NCBI GenBank assembly: GCA_903928275.1
Contig: CAIYQJ010000324.1
Location: 1-6,895, forward strand
DNA: 6,895 nt
Reading direction: 5' to 3'
Source: an uncultured Chloroflexota bacterium
Lineage (GTDB): Bacteria; Chloroflexota; Limnocylindria; Limnocylindrales; CSP1-4
The position numbers and the translations under genes were made by a program. The notes under the pieces were generated by a model that saw only the letters and a list, made by a program, of their open reading frames with translations, was not told the DNA's origin and searched no databases. Below, in pieces: positions 1-6,652 of the stretch (position 1 is its first letter; each line of letters starts with the position of its first letter).

Positions 1-198
1 CGCGCCGTGGGGCCGGAATGGAGCGCGCGGCTCCCGGGCACCGGGAGACTGCTCGGGTCCGCCGTCGCCGACGAGCTCGAAGGCTGTGAGGGCGCGGTCG
101 AGAGCCTCCGCCCGTGGATGACCGACACCGGCCGTTTCCCCGCCGAGTGGATCGCAGCGGTCGAGGCGACCCTGGCGCAGGCGCGACGGCGGGCCTGA
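1..198 (+). CDS. 3' end of an unrecognised gene (partial)
   Basis: The frame is open from the first base of the window to a TGA at 196-198, so this is most likely the C-terminal end of a gene that begins upstream. A GTG at base 7 could be a start, but only six bases precede it, so that cannot be judged. About 65 residues are visible. They are soluble and mixed in charge, with a Trp-containing acidic stretch (residues like ESLRPWMTDTG and FPAEWIAAVEATL, probably helical) and an Arg-rich end (QARRRA). I recognise no domain or motif and assign no function. Codon use is high-GC like the neighbours, which supports real coding. The stop lies only 9 to 33 bases before the candidate starts of the next gene and in the same reading frame, so the two are probably co-transcribed. 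Confidence 0.55.
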   Translation, partial: RAVGPEWSARLPGTGRLLGSAVADELEGCEGAVESLRPWMTDTGRFPAEWIAAVEATLAQARRRA

Positions 199-231
199 TG
201 CGCGCCGGTGCGTCCAGCGGTGGCGGCGTCG

Positions 232-1428
232 ATGGGCCGGAAGAGCGGGTGCACGCCCGTGGACGCTGACGCCGGCCCCGTCCCGGCCGATCTCGGCTTG
301 CGCTTCCTCGCCGACCGCGCGAGCGTCGTCGTGGTGCGCGTGGACCGGGAGGGCGTGATCCTCGACGCGAACCGACATGCCCGGACGCTCACGGGCCTGC
401 CGCTCGTGGGGCTCCCGCTGAGCGCGATGCTGCTCGACTTCGCGGGCGACTTCTCGCTGCCGGGATGGCTGGGGGAATCGGGTCGGCCCCGGCTGCTCAA
501 CGTCGTGACGGCCGCGGGCCTGCCGCAGACCCTGCAGGTCACGGTGGAGGAGACCGGCGACGGCCACCTGCTCTTCGGCGAGGTGGACGCCGACGAACAG
601 GAGCGACTGCGGCGGGACGTGCTGGCGCTCAACCGCGAGCTGAGCGACCTCAGCCGCGAGCTCGCCCTGAAGAACGCGGAGCTGGACCGGCTCAGCGCGC
701 TCAAGAACCAGTTCCTCGGGATGGCCGCCCACGATCTGCGCAAGCCCGTCGCACTCATCCTGGGCTATGCCGAGTTCCTCATCGACGAAGCGACGAGCGT
801 CCTGTCCGTCGAACAGCAGGAGTTCCTGCAGACGATCCGCACCGCGGCGGACCGCATGCGCGGCGTGATCGACGACTTCCTGGACGTCAGCGTCATCGAG
901 GCCGGGCGCCTGAGCCTCGACGTCCGGGTGGCGGACCTCGGCGACCTGGTCCGGGCCGCGCGCACGCTGGTCGGCCCGGCGGCGGTCAGCCGGACGATCC
1001 GCGTCGAGACCGAGCTCGACCCGGCCGCTAGAGAGCTGCTGGTCGATGGTGCGAAGATCGAGCAGGTGCTCACCAACCTCCTGAGCAACGCGGTCGAGCA
1101 CTCGCCGACAGAGGGATGCGTGACGATCGGCAGCAGGCGAGTCGCGAGCGAGGTCCGGGTGTGGGTGGCGGACGAGGGCACGGGCGTCGCGCCGGCGCAG
1201 CGGGCGCGCCTGTTCGGGGCGTTCGCCGCCGGTGGGGAGGCGAAGCCCGGAGGCGAACGCAGCATCGGCCTGGGCCTGGCCATCGCGCGCAGGATCATCG
1301 AGGCCCACGGCGGTCGGATGTTCGTGGAAGACGGGCCGGGCAGGGGCGCGGTATTCGGGTTCATGCTGCCGGAAGGCTGCCTCGCCGGCCACCCAGCGCC
1401 GGATGTGACCGGAGCATCCCGTGGCTGA
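232..1428 (+). CDS. Soluble PAS-containing sensor histidine kinase
   Basis: This is a two-component sensor kinase, expected to autophosphorylate on His using ATP and pass the phosphate to an Asp of a receiver domain. With the ATG at 232 it is 398 residues. Domains in order: PAS-like sensor about 25-117, with the usual 'DREGVILDANRHA' start; charged heptad-like coiled coil about 121-157; HisKA dimerisation and phosphoacceptor region with H-box MAAHDLRKP, His 167; HATPase_c with N-box NLLSNAVEHS (Asn 282 and 286), G1 box DEGTG (314-318), F-box LFGAF, and G2 box GLGL (346-349). All catalytic boxes are present, so it should be active. No signal peptide or membrane helix is seen, so it is cytoplasmic. 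Start choice: the ATG at 232 has GGTGG/GGCGG 5-8 bases upstream. The in-frame GTG at 208 gives 406 residues but has no ribosome site, and a GTG at 259 is also possible. It has no receiver domain of its own. The next gene overlaps it by 8 bp and starts with one. The H-box has Lys where Thr or Asn is usual (see findings). Confidence 0.93.
   Translation: MGRKSGCTPVDADAGPVPADLGLRFLADRASVVVVRVDREGVILDANRHARTLTGLPLVGLPLSAMLLDFAGDFSLPGWLGESGRPRLLNVVTAAGLPQTLQVTVEETGDGHLLFGEVDADEQERLRRDVLALNRELSDLSRELALKNAELDRLSALKNQFLGMAAHDLRKPVALILGYAEFLIDEATSVLSVEQQEFLQTIRTAADRMRGVIDDFLDVSVIEAGRLSLDVRVADLGDLVRAARTLVGPAAVSRTIRVETELDPAARELLVDGAKIEQVLTNLLSNAVEHSPTEGCVTIGSRRVASEVRVWVADEGTGVAPAQRARLFGAFAAGGEAKPGGERSIGLGLAIARRIIEAHGGRMFVEDGPGRGAVFGFMLPEGCLAGHPAPDVTGASRG
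1408..1414 (+). promoter_or_regulatory. Ribosome binding site for the hybrid kinase
   Basis: ACCGGAG ends six bases before the GTG at 1421. Its GGAG core (1411-1414) is a normal Shine-Dalgarno match at good spacing. This decides the GTG as the start of the large gene, since no ATG lies near. The site is inside the last codons of the small kinase gene, as expected for translational coupling. Confidence 0.6.
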
Positions 1429-4400
1429 GAACCCGCCCCAGCCGATCGTCGGGACCCCCGACCCGCCGGGCGGTACCCGCGTGGCCCGCGCGGCGCTGAC
1501 CGTCCTGATCGTGGATGACGACCCGGGCGTCAGGCGTCTGACGGAGCGGAACCTTCAGCAGGCAGGATTCCACGTCCTCGCCGGAGGAAGCGCGGCCGAG
1601 GCCATCGAGCTCGCGCACCGCCACCATCCCGCCCTGGTCCTCCTCGACGTCGTCCTCCCCGACGGGAGCGGCGTGGACGTGGCGCGGCAGCTGAAGGGCG
1701 ATCCGGCGCTCGCGGACGTCTTCGTGATCCTCTTCTCGGGCGAGAGGGTCTCCGCCGTCGACCAGGCGGAAGGCCTGGACGGGGGCTTCGCGGACGGCTA
1801 CATGGTGCGGCCGATCGGCAAGCTCGAGCTCCTCGCGCGGATCGACGCATTCCTCCGCATCCGCGAGACGCAGCGGAAGCTGCGTGACAGCGAGCGGACG
1901 TACCGTCTCCTGGTCGAGAACAGCCACGACATCATCTACACGCTCAGCGCGGACGGGGTGTTCACCTTCGTCTCCCCGGCCTGGACGACGCTCGTGGGCC
2001 ACGCGACGGACCAGGTCGTAGGAAGGCCATTCCAGCGATTCGTCCATCCCGATGACCTCGCGAGGTGCGAGGCGTTCCTGCAGGCGGTCACGGAGAAGGG
2101 AGGGAGCCAGGCCGGGATCGAATACCGCGTGCGACACGCGGATGGGTCATGGCGCTGGCACAGCTCCAACGGCACCCCCGTCATGGACGAGACCGGCACG
2201 GTCGTCGGCTACGACGGCATCGCCGCCGACATCACCGACCGCAGGCGCGCGGAGGACGCGCTGCGCCTGAGCGAGGAGAAGTTCGCGGCGGCCTTCCGCA
2301 GCAGCCCCGACGCCAACCTCCTGTCGCGGCTCGAAGACGGGCGCATCGCGGAGGTCAACGACGGCTTCGTGACCCTGGCCGGGTACGCGCGGGAGGAGGC
2401 GCTCGGGAGCTCCACCATCGCGCTCGGACTCTGGGCGGATCTCGCGGACCGAGCCCGGTGCATCGCGGCCCTGGAGCGGGACGGCACCGTGAACGGCCTC
2501 GACTTCGCATTCCGCAACAAGGCGGGCGAGGTCCTGGAGTGCGCCTACTCGGGCGCGATGATCCTGGTGGGCGGCGAGGCCCACGTCCTCTCGCAGGTGC
2601 GCGACGTCGGCGAGCGGCGACGCGCGGTCGCTGCCCTGGGGAAGAGCGAGGCGTTGCTGCGGGGGATCCTCGACAACGTCCAGGACGCCTACCTCCGCGC
2701 CGATCGCGATGGTCGACTCGTCATGGTGAGCCCTTCGGCCGCCCGCATGTTCGGCTACGGGTCCGAGGCGGACATGATCGGCCTGCCCGCCGTCTCGTTC
2801 TACGCGGACGAGCCGGACCGGGAGGCGATGTTCGCGAAGCTCCGCGAGCAGGGCTCCGTGACCGACTTCTACTGCTCGGGCCGCCGGAAGGACGGCAGCA
2901 CGTTCGCCGCATCGATCAACGCCCAGCCATACCGGGACGACGACGGCGCCGTGCTCGGCACCGATGGGTTCGTGCGCGACATCACGGAGCGCGATCGGGT
3001 TGCGATGGCGCTGGGCGAGAGCGAGCAGCGGTACCGCTCTGTCGTGACCGCGCTGTCCGAGGCGATCGTGCTGCAGGGCGCCGATGGCACGATCGAGGCG
3101 GCCAACGCGAGCGCCGAGGCGATGCTCGGTCTCACGCTCGACCAGATGGCCAGGCGCACGCCCATCGACCCGCGCTGGCGTGCGGTCCACGAGGACGGGT
3201 CCCCGTTCCCGGGCGAGAAGCACCCCGCCATGACCACCCTGGCCACCGGCGAGCCGTGCTCCGACGTGATCATGGGCATCCACAAGCCTGACGGGACGCT
3301 CACGTGGATCTCGACCGACTCCGTGCCGCTCTTCCATGCGGGCGAGCAACGGCCGTACGCGGTCGTGACCTCGTCCACCGACATCACCGACCTGCGCAGG
3401 GCCGCCGGCGAGGTCGAGAAGAGCCAGGCCGAGCACCGCGAGAGCGAACGCCGGCTCCTCGCCATCCTGGAGGGGATCGCGCTCGTCGGCGTCATCCTCG
3501 ACTCGGACGGCCGCGTCACCTTCTGCAACGACTTCCTCCTCGACCATACCGACTGGACGCGGGACGAGGTGCTCGGCCGCAACTGGTTCGACCTCTTCCT
3601 CCCGCCGGACGTTCGCGAGCCGGTAAGAGGGATCTTCCTCGAGTCGATCGCGACCGGCGAGATCCCGAGCCATTACGAGAACGAGATCGTCACGCGGTCG
3701 GGTGGGCGACGCCTCGTGGCGTGGAACAACACGGTCCTGCGCGATGCGACCGGGCACGCCGTCAGCGTCGCGAGCATCGGTGAGGACGTCACGGACGCCC
3801 GACGGGCGGAGGATGAGCTGCTGTCCTCGCGGGAGAGGTATCGCGCGCTCGTGGAGAACATCAGCGACGTCATCTTCACGCTCGACCTGCAGGGGACATT
3901 CACCTACGTGAGCCCGGCGATCGAACGGCTCGCGGGATACACGACCGACGAAGTGGAGGACACACCCTTCTCTCGCTTCGTCCACCCGGACGACCGGGTC
4001 GGGCTGGCAGGGGCGTTCGCGAAGACCGCTGCCGGCATCAGCGCCGCGCACGAGTTCAGGGTCCTGGACAAGACGGGGGCCGTCCGGTGGGTCGTCGTCA
4101 GGAGCAGCCCCGTCAGCGGGCGCGGGATCCCGCCCGGCATCACGGGCGTTATGAGCGACATCACCGAGCGCAAGCAGGCGGAGGAGGCGGAGCGCGCGAG
4201 CGAGGCGAGGTACAGGCTGCTCGCGGAGCACACGACGGACCTCGTGTGGCTGACGGACATGAACATGAGGGTCACGTACCAGAGTCCATCGTCGGAGAGG
4301 CTCCGCGGCTTCACGGCCCAGGAGCTCTCCGACCTGCCGCTCGAGGGGAACCTCGCGCCGGAGTCGCTCCGGGTCGTGCTCGATCTGCTCGGGGCCGAGT

Positions 4401-6502
4401 TGCCCAGGATCATGGCCGACCCCGACTACGATCCCGTCATCACGCTGGAGCTGGAGTACTACCGCAAGGACGGCACCACGGTCTGGTCGGAGAGCCGGTT
4501 CAGCGTCGTGCGGGACGACGAGAGCAGACCCGTCGCCATCCTGGGCGAGGGACGAGACATCACCGAGCGCAGGCAGGCGGAGCTGGCGCTCGCCGGCCGC
4601 GAGGCCGAGCTCACCGCGATCTTCGACGTGCTGCCGATCGGCCTCACCGTGGTCGACGGGGAGCACAGGATCGTCCGCTCCAACCCCGCGCTCGGCCGGG
4701 AGCTGCACCTCGGAACCGAGGAGATCGCGGCCAGGGGATTCCGCGAACGGCGGTTCATCCGGCCGGACGGGACGACGATGCCGCCCGAGGAGTTCGCGAG
4801 CTCCCGCGCGATCGACACCGGTGCGACCGTCACCGATGTGGAGATCGGTGTCCTCCTCGAGGATGGCTCCACGGTCTGGACGTCCGTGAGCGCCGCGCCG
4901 GTGGGCGGGCCCGGGACGGGCGCGGTCGTGGTCACGCGGGACGTCACCGAGCGCAAGCTGGCGGAAGACGAGCTCGCGCGGAGGGGGGCTGAGCTCGCGG
5001 AGGCGCAGCGGATCGCGCACGTGGGGAGCTGGACGTGGGACCCGGCCGCCGACGCCGTCACCTGGTCCGAGGAGACGTTCCGCATCTTCGGGGTGGAGCC
5101 GGACGGCCCGGCCCCCACGTTCGCCGAGCAGGCACGGTTCTACACCGCGGAGACGGCCGCCCGGATCAACTGGGCCGCCGCCAGGTCGCTCGAGACCGGG
5201 CAACCCTTCGAGGTGGAGGGCGACCTCGTCCGCGCGGACGGGACCACCCGCCGCCTGCTCGCGCGCGCCGAAGTCGTCCGGGATGCCGACGGTGTCGTCA
5301 CCGCGCTCCGCGGGACCGCCGCCGACATCACCGAGCTCCACGAGACGCAGGCGCTCCTCCTCCAGGCCCAGAAGATGGAGACCGTGGGCCATCTCGCCGG
5401 GGGGATCGCGCACGACTTCAACAACCTCATCGCGGTGATCGCGGGCAACGCCGAGCTCGTTCGCGCGGAGCTGCCGCCCGGCGACCCGCAACAGGTGGCG
5501 CTGGGAGAGATCGAGGACGCGGCCCACCGGGGAAGGGTGCTCACCCGGCAGCTCCTCGCCTTCAGCCGGCAGCAGGCCATCGTTCCCGAGGAGCTCGAGC
5601 TCGACGCCGTCGTCGGCGAGATCGCACCGATGCTGCGCCGCCTCATCGGGGCGGGGATCGAGCTCCGGTCCGAGCCGCACGACCCCGGCTCATCGGTCGG
5701 ACGGGTACGGGCCGACCGCGCCGGCCTGGGCCAGGTCCTCATGAACCTCGCGGTGAACGCGCGCGATGCGATGCCCGGCGGCGGCACCCTCACGATCACC
5801 ACCCGCGAGGAGGTGTTCGGCGACGCGGACGCCGGCCGGCCCGCGGCCCTCGCACCCGGCCGCTACGAGGCGCTCTCGGTCACTGACACCGGGAGCGGGA
5901 TGGACGCGGCGACGCAGGAGCGCATCTTCGAGCCGTTCTTCACGACCAAGGGCCCGGACGGCGGGACGGGGCTCGGCCTGCCGACCGTCCTGCGGATCGC
6001 GCACCAGAGTGGCGGCACCATCACGATCGAGAGCGAGCCCGGGCACGGCTCCACGTTCACGCTCTACCTGCCGGCAGTCGGCGAGGTGGTGCCGGCGCCG
6101 CGCTCGGTACGCGACCCCGGACCCGCCGCGTCGGGCACCACCACGATCCTCGTCGTCGAGGACGACCCGGGCGTCAGGCGGCTGACCGAGCGGATCCTGT
6201 CGGGCGCCGGCTACGCGGTCCTCGTCGCGCCCGACGGGACGGCGGCCCTCGAGGCCTTGGCGACGTATCCCGGCCGGGTGGGCCTCGTGGTCACCGACGT
6301 GAGCATGCCCATGATGGGCGGGGAGGAGCTCGCTCGACGCATCGCCGCGGCCCACCCCGGGACCCGGATCCTCCTCATGTCGGGCTACCCCGGCTCGGTC
6401 GCGACGACCGATGGCATCGTGCCGCCGGGCACGCACCTCCTGGGCAAGCCATTCACGGCGGCCGAGCTCACGGCGAAGGTCCGCGAGGTCCTCGGGGCGT
6501 AG
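1421..6502 (+). CDS. Giant soluble hybrid histidine kinase, REC-PAS(x9)-HisKA-HATPase-REC
   Basis: A 1693-residue multisensor hybrid kinase. Order by residue: Pro-rich leader 1-25; REC1 about 27-146 (acidic D32/D33, phosphoacceptor D76 in LLDVVLPDGSG, S106); PAS1 158-273; PAS2 284-398; PAS3 409-523; PAS4 534-657; PAS5 675-792; PAS6 803-916; PAS7 927-1050; PAS8 1061-1178; PAS9 1192-1304; HisKA about 1311-1378 with H-box GGIAHDFNN (His 1331); HATPase_c about 1390-1552 with N-box MNLAVNARDAMP (N1442, N1446), G1 DTGSGM (1489-1494), F-box IFEPFFTTK, G2 GGTGLGL (1514-1520); REC2 1574-1692 (E1580/D1581, D1626, S1654, K1676). HDFNN kinases normally send phosphate to their C-terminal receiver and on through an HPt or a free regulator; none is in this window. 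There is no membrane segment, so the signals are presumably cytoplasmic or diffusible. The catalytic core and REC2 look intact. REC1 has Arg at the conserved Lys position. No PAS shows a LOV-type cysteine motif, and ligands cannot be read from sequence. The GTG start is fixed by a good ribosome site and overlaps the upstream kinase gene by 8 bp. Nine PAS domains is far more than most kinases carry. Confidence 0.97.
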   Translation: MAENPPQPIVGTPDPPGGTRVARAALTVLIVDDDPGVRRLTERNLQQAGFHVLAGGSAAEAIELAHRHHPALVLLDVVLPDGSGVDVARQLKGDPALADVFVILFSGERVSAVDQAEGLDGGFADGYMVRPIGKLELLARIDAFLRIRETQRKLRDSERTYRLLVENSHDIIYTLSADGVFTFVSPAWTTLVGHATDQVVGRPFQRFVHPDDLARCEAFLQAVTEKGGSQAGIEYRVRHADGSWRWHSSNGTPVMDETGTVVGYDGIAADITDRRRAEDALRLSEEKFAAAFRSSPDANLLSRLEDGRIAEVNDGFVTLAGYAREEALGSSTIALGLWADLADRARCIAALERDGTVNGLDFAFRNKAGEVLECAYSGAMILVGGEAHVLSQVRDVGERRRAVAALGKSEALLRGILDNVQDAYLRADRDGRLVMVSPSAARMFGYGSEADMIGLPAVSFYADEPDREAMFAKLREQGSVTDFYCSGRRKDGSTFAASINAQPYRDDDGAVLGTDGFVRDITERDRVAMALGESEQRYRSVVTALSEAIVLQGADGTIEAANASAEAMLGLTLDQMARRTPIDPRWRAVHEDGSPFPGEKHPAMTTLATGEPCSDVIMGIHKPDGTLTWISTDSVPLFHAGEQRPYAVVTSSTDITDLRRAAGEVEKSQAEHRESERRLLAILEGIALVGVILDSDGRVTFCNDFLLDHTDWTRDEVLGRNWFDLFLPPDVREPVRGIFLESIATGEIPSHYENEIVTRSGGRRLVAWNNTVLRDATGHAVSVASIGEDVTDARRAEDELLSSRERYRALVENISDVIFTLDLQGTFTYVSPAIERLAGYTTDEVEDTPFSRFVHPDDRVGLAGAFAKTAAGISAAHEFRVLDKTGAVRWVVVRSSPVSGRGIPPGITGVMSDITERKQAEEAERASEARYRLLAEHTTDLVWLTDMNMRVTYQSPSSERLRGFTAQELSDLPLEGNLAPESLRVVLDLLGAELPRIMADPDYDPVITLELEYYRKDGTTVWSESRFSVVRDDESRPVAILGEGRDITERRQAELALAGREAELTAIFDVLPIGLTVVDGEHRIVRSNPALGRELHLGTEEIAARGFRERRFIRPDGTTMPPEEFASSRAIDTGATVTDVEIGVLLEDGSTVWTSVSAAPVGGPGTGAVVVTRDVTERKLAEDELARRGAELAEAQRIAHVGSWTWDPAADAVTWSEETFRIFGVEPDGPAPTFAEQARFYTAETAARINWAAARSLETGQPFEVEGDLVRADGTTRRLLARAEVVRDADGVVTALRGTAADITELHETQALLLQAQKMETVGHLAGGIAHDFNNLIAVIAGNAELVRAELPPGDPQQVALGEIEDAAHRGRVLTRQLLAFSRQQAIVPEELELDAVVGEIAPMLRRLIGAGIELRSEPHDPGSSVGRVRADRAGLGQVLMNLAVNARDAMPGGGTLTITTREEVFGDADAGRPAALAPGRYEALSVTDTGSGMDAATQERIFEPFFTTKGPDGGTGLGLPTVLRIAHQSGGTITIESEPGHGSTFTLYLPAVGEVVPAPRSVRDPGPAASGTTTILVVEDDPGVRRLTERILSGAGYAVLVAPDGTAALEALATYPGRVGLVVTDVSMPMMGGEELARRIAAAHPGTRILLMSGYPGSVATTDGIVPPGTHLLGKPFTAAELTAKVREVLGA
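1517..1550 (+). repeat. REC1 copy of a near-identical receiver segment
   Basis: This 34-base segment codes for the acidic-pocket loop and start of helix 1 of REC1 (DDPGVRRLTER). It matches 6161-6194 in REC2 with two mismatches by my count. The first 20 bases, gacgacccgggcgtcaggcg, are identical in both. Confidence 0.8.
1892..5332 (+). repeat. Tandem array of nine PAS units within the hybrid kinase
   Basis: Each PAS unit ends in a recognisable 'D-I/V-T-E/D-R-x-x-A' motif and linker. At the DNA level this appears as repeated GACATCACCGAGCGC-like words starting near 2228, 2603 (weakest), 2978, 3380, 3785, 4157, 4556, 4940 and 5324. The spacing is 372 to 405 bases, one PAS plus linker per period. 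The copies at 4157-4183 and 4556-4582 differ at a single base over 27 bases. The DITER end followed by a short coiled linker is a family-wide PAS-to-PAS connector, so the linker similarity is partly functional constraint. Overall the units are well diverged, which suggests an old array in which several different signals could be read. Confidence 0.85.
6161..6194 (+). repeat. REC2 copy of a near-identical receiver segment
   Basis: This is the partner of 1517-1550, lying at the same place in the C-terminal receiver domain. The two lie about 4.6 kb apart in direct orientation within one gene. The rest of the two receivers is clearly diverged. Confidence 0.8.
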
Positions 6503-6574
6503 GCACAGGCCGGGGTGACGACATCGGCGAACGTCACGGTGAAACCTACGGAGTCCGCCGGATGACGGGACTGC

Positions 6575-6580
6575 TACGCT
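6575..6580 (+). promoter_or_regulatory. Possible -10 element (TACGCT)
   Basis: TACGCT fits the loose TAnnnT -10 pattern and lies about 73 bases before the GTG of the next gene. At the right distance upstream there is no TTGACA-like -35, only GAGTCCG around 6551-6557. It is a weak candidate and could be chance. Confidence 0.15.
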
Positions 6581-6590
6581 CGAGACAGGC

Positions 6591-6612
6591 CCCGCGCGGT
6601 CACGGGCGCGGG
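6591..6612 (+). other. GC-rich stem-loop in the leader of the last gene
   Basis: CCCGCGC (6591-6597) pairs perfectly with GCGCGGG (6606-6612) around an 8-base loop, GGTCACGG. It lies between the possible -10 and the start of the next gene. No T-tract follows, so it is not a standard terminator. It could be a leader hairpin, a binding palindrome, or chance in GC-rich DNA. Confidence 0.35.
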
Positions 6613-6640
6613 TACCCGGAACCATTCGCTCGGGGTGATC

Positions 6641-6644
6641 GGAG
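6641..6644 (+). promoter_or_regulatory. Ribosome binding site for the last gene
   Basis: GGAG sits eight bases before the GTG at 6653 and favours that start over the in-frame GTG at 6635, which has no suitably spaced purine-rich site. Confidence 0.5.
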
Positions 6645-6652
6645 CAATCCTG

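Larger units (their letters stand above)
6503..6652 (+). other. Intergenic region between two sensor genes
   Basis: This 150-base gap carries no convincing gene. It contains a 6-base inverted repeat (GTGACG 6515-6520 with CGTCAC 6532-6537), a TAnnnT-type hexamer TACGCT at 6575-6580, and a GC-rich hairpin at 6591-6612. No T-run follows either stem, so a classical intrinsic terminator is not supported. The presence of a gap here, against the overlap upstream, suggests the next gene may have its own promoter. Confidence 0.6.

Noticed and set aside
198..269. Short frame starting at the ATG that overlaps the first TGA
   Set aside because: The ATGA arrangement looks like coupled translation, but the frame ends after 23 codons at about 267-269 and is not in frame with the kinase. 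There is no support for a real peptide.
1361..2137. Minus-strand open frame across the junction of the two kinase genes
   Set aside because: It is in the same antisense alignment and has the same GC-driven cause. It overlaps well-supported catalytic and receiver motifs on the + strand.
1892..5332. LOV-type or heme-type sensing in the PAS array
   Set aside because: No NCRFLQ-like cysteine motif is seen, and no heme ligand can be assigned from sequence alone, so no ligand is claimed.
2147..5680. A 1177-codon open frame on the minus strand inside the hybrid kinase gene
   Set aside because: It is exactly codon-aligned antisense to the kinase, so a stop needs a TTA, CTA or TCA codon in the kinase, which are rare in this G+C-rich gene. 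It ends at such a TCA codon. Its translation is Arg/Asp/Gly-rich low-complexity sequence with no domain, while the + strand has clear domains throughout.
6515..6537. Inverted repeat just after the hybrid kinase as a terminator
   Set aside because: Only six pairs around an 11-base loop, with no T-tract. This is too weak to call a terminator.
5690..6625. Minus-strand open frame over the kinase core, REC2 and the intergenic gap
   Set aside because: The product has no recognisable domain and is Arg/Asp/Gly rich, as expected for an antisense shadow in GC-rich DNA.
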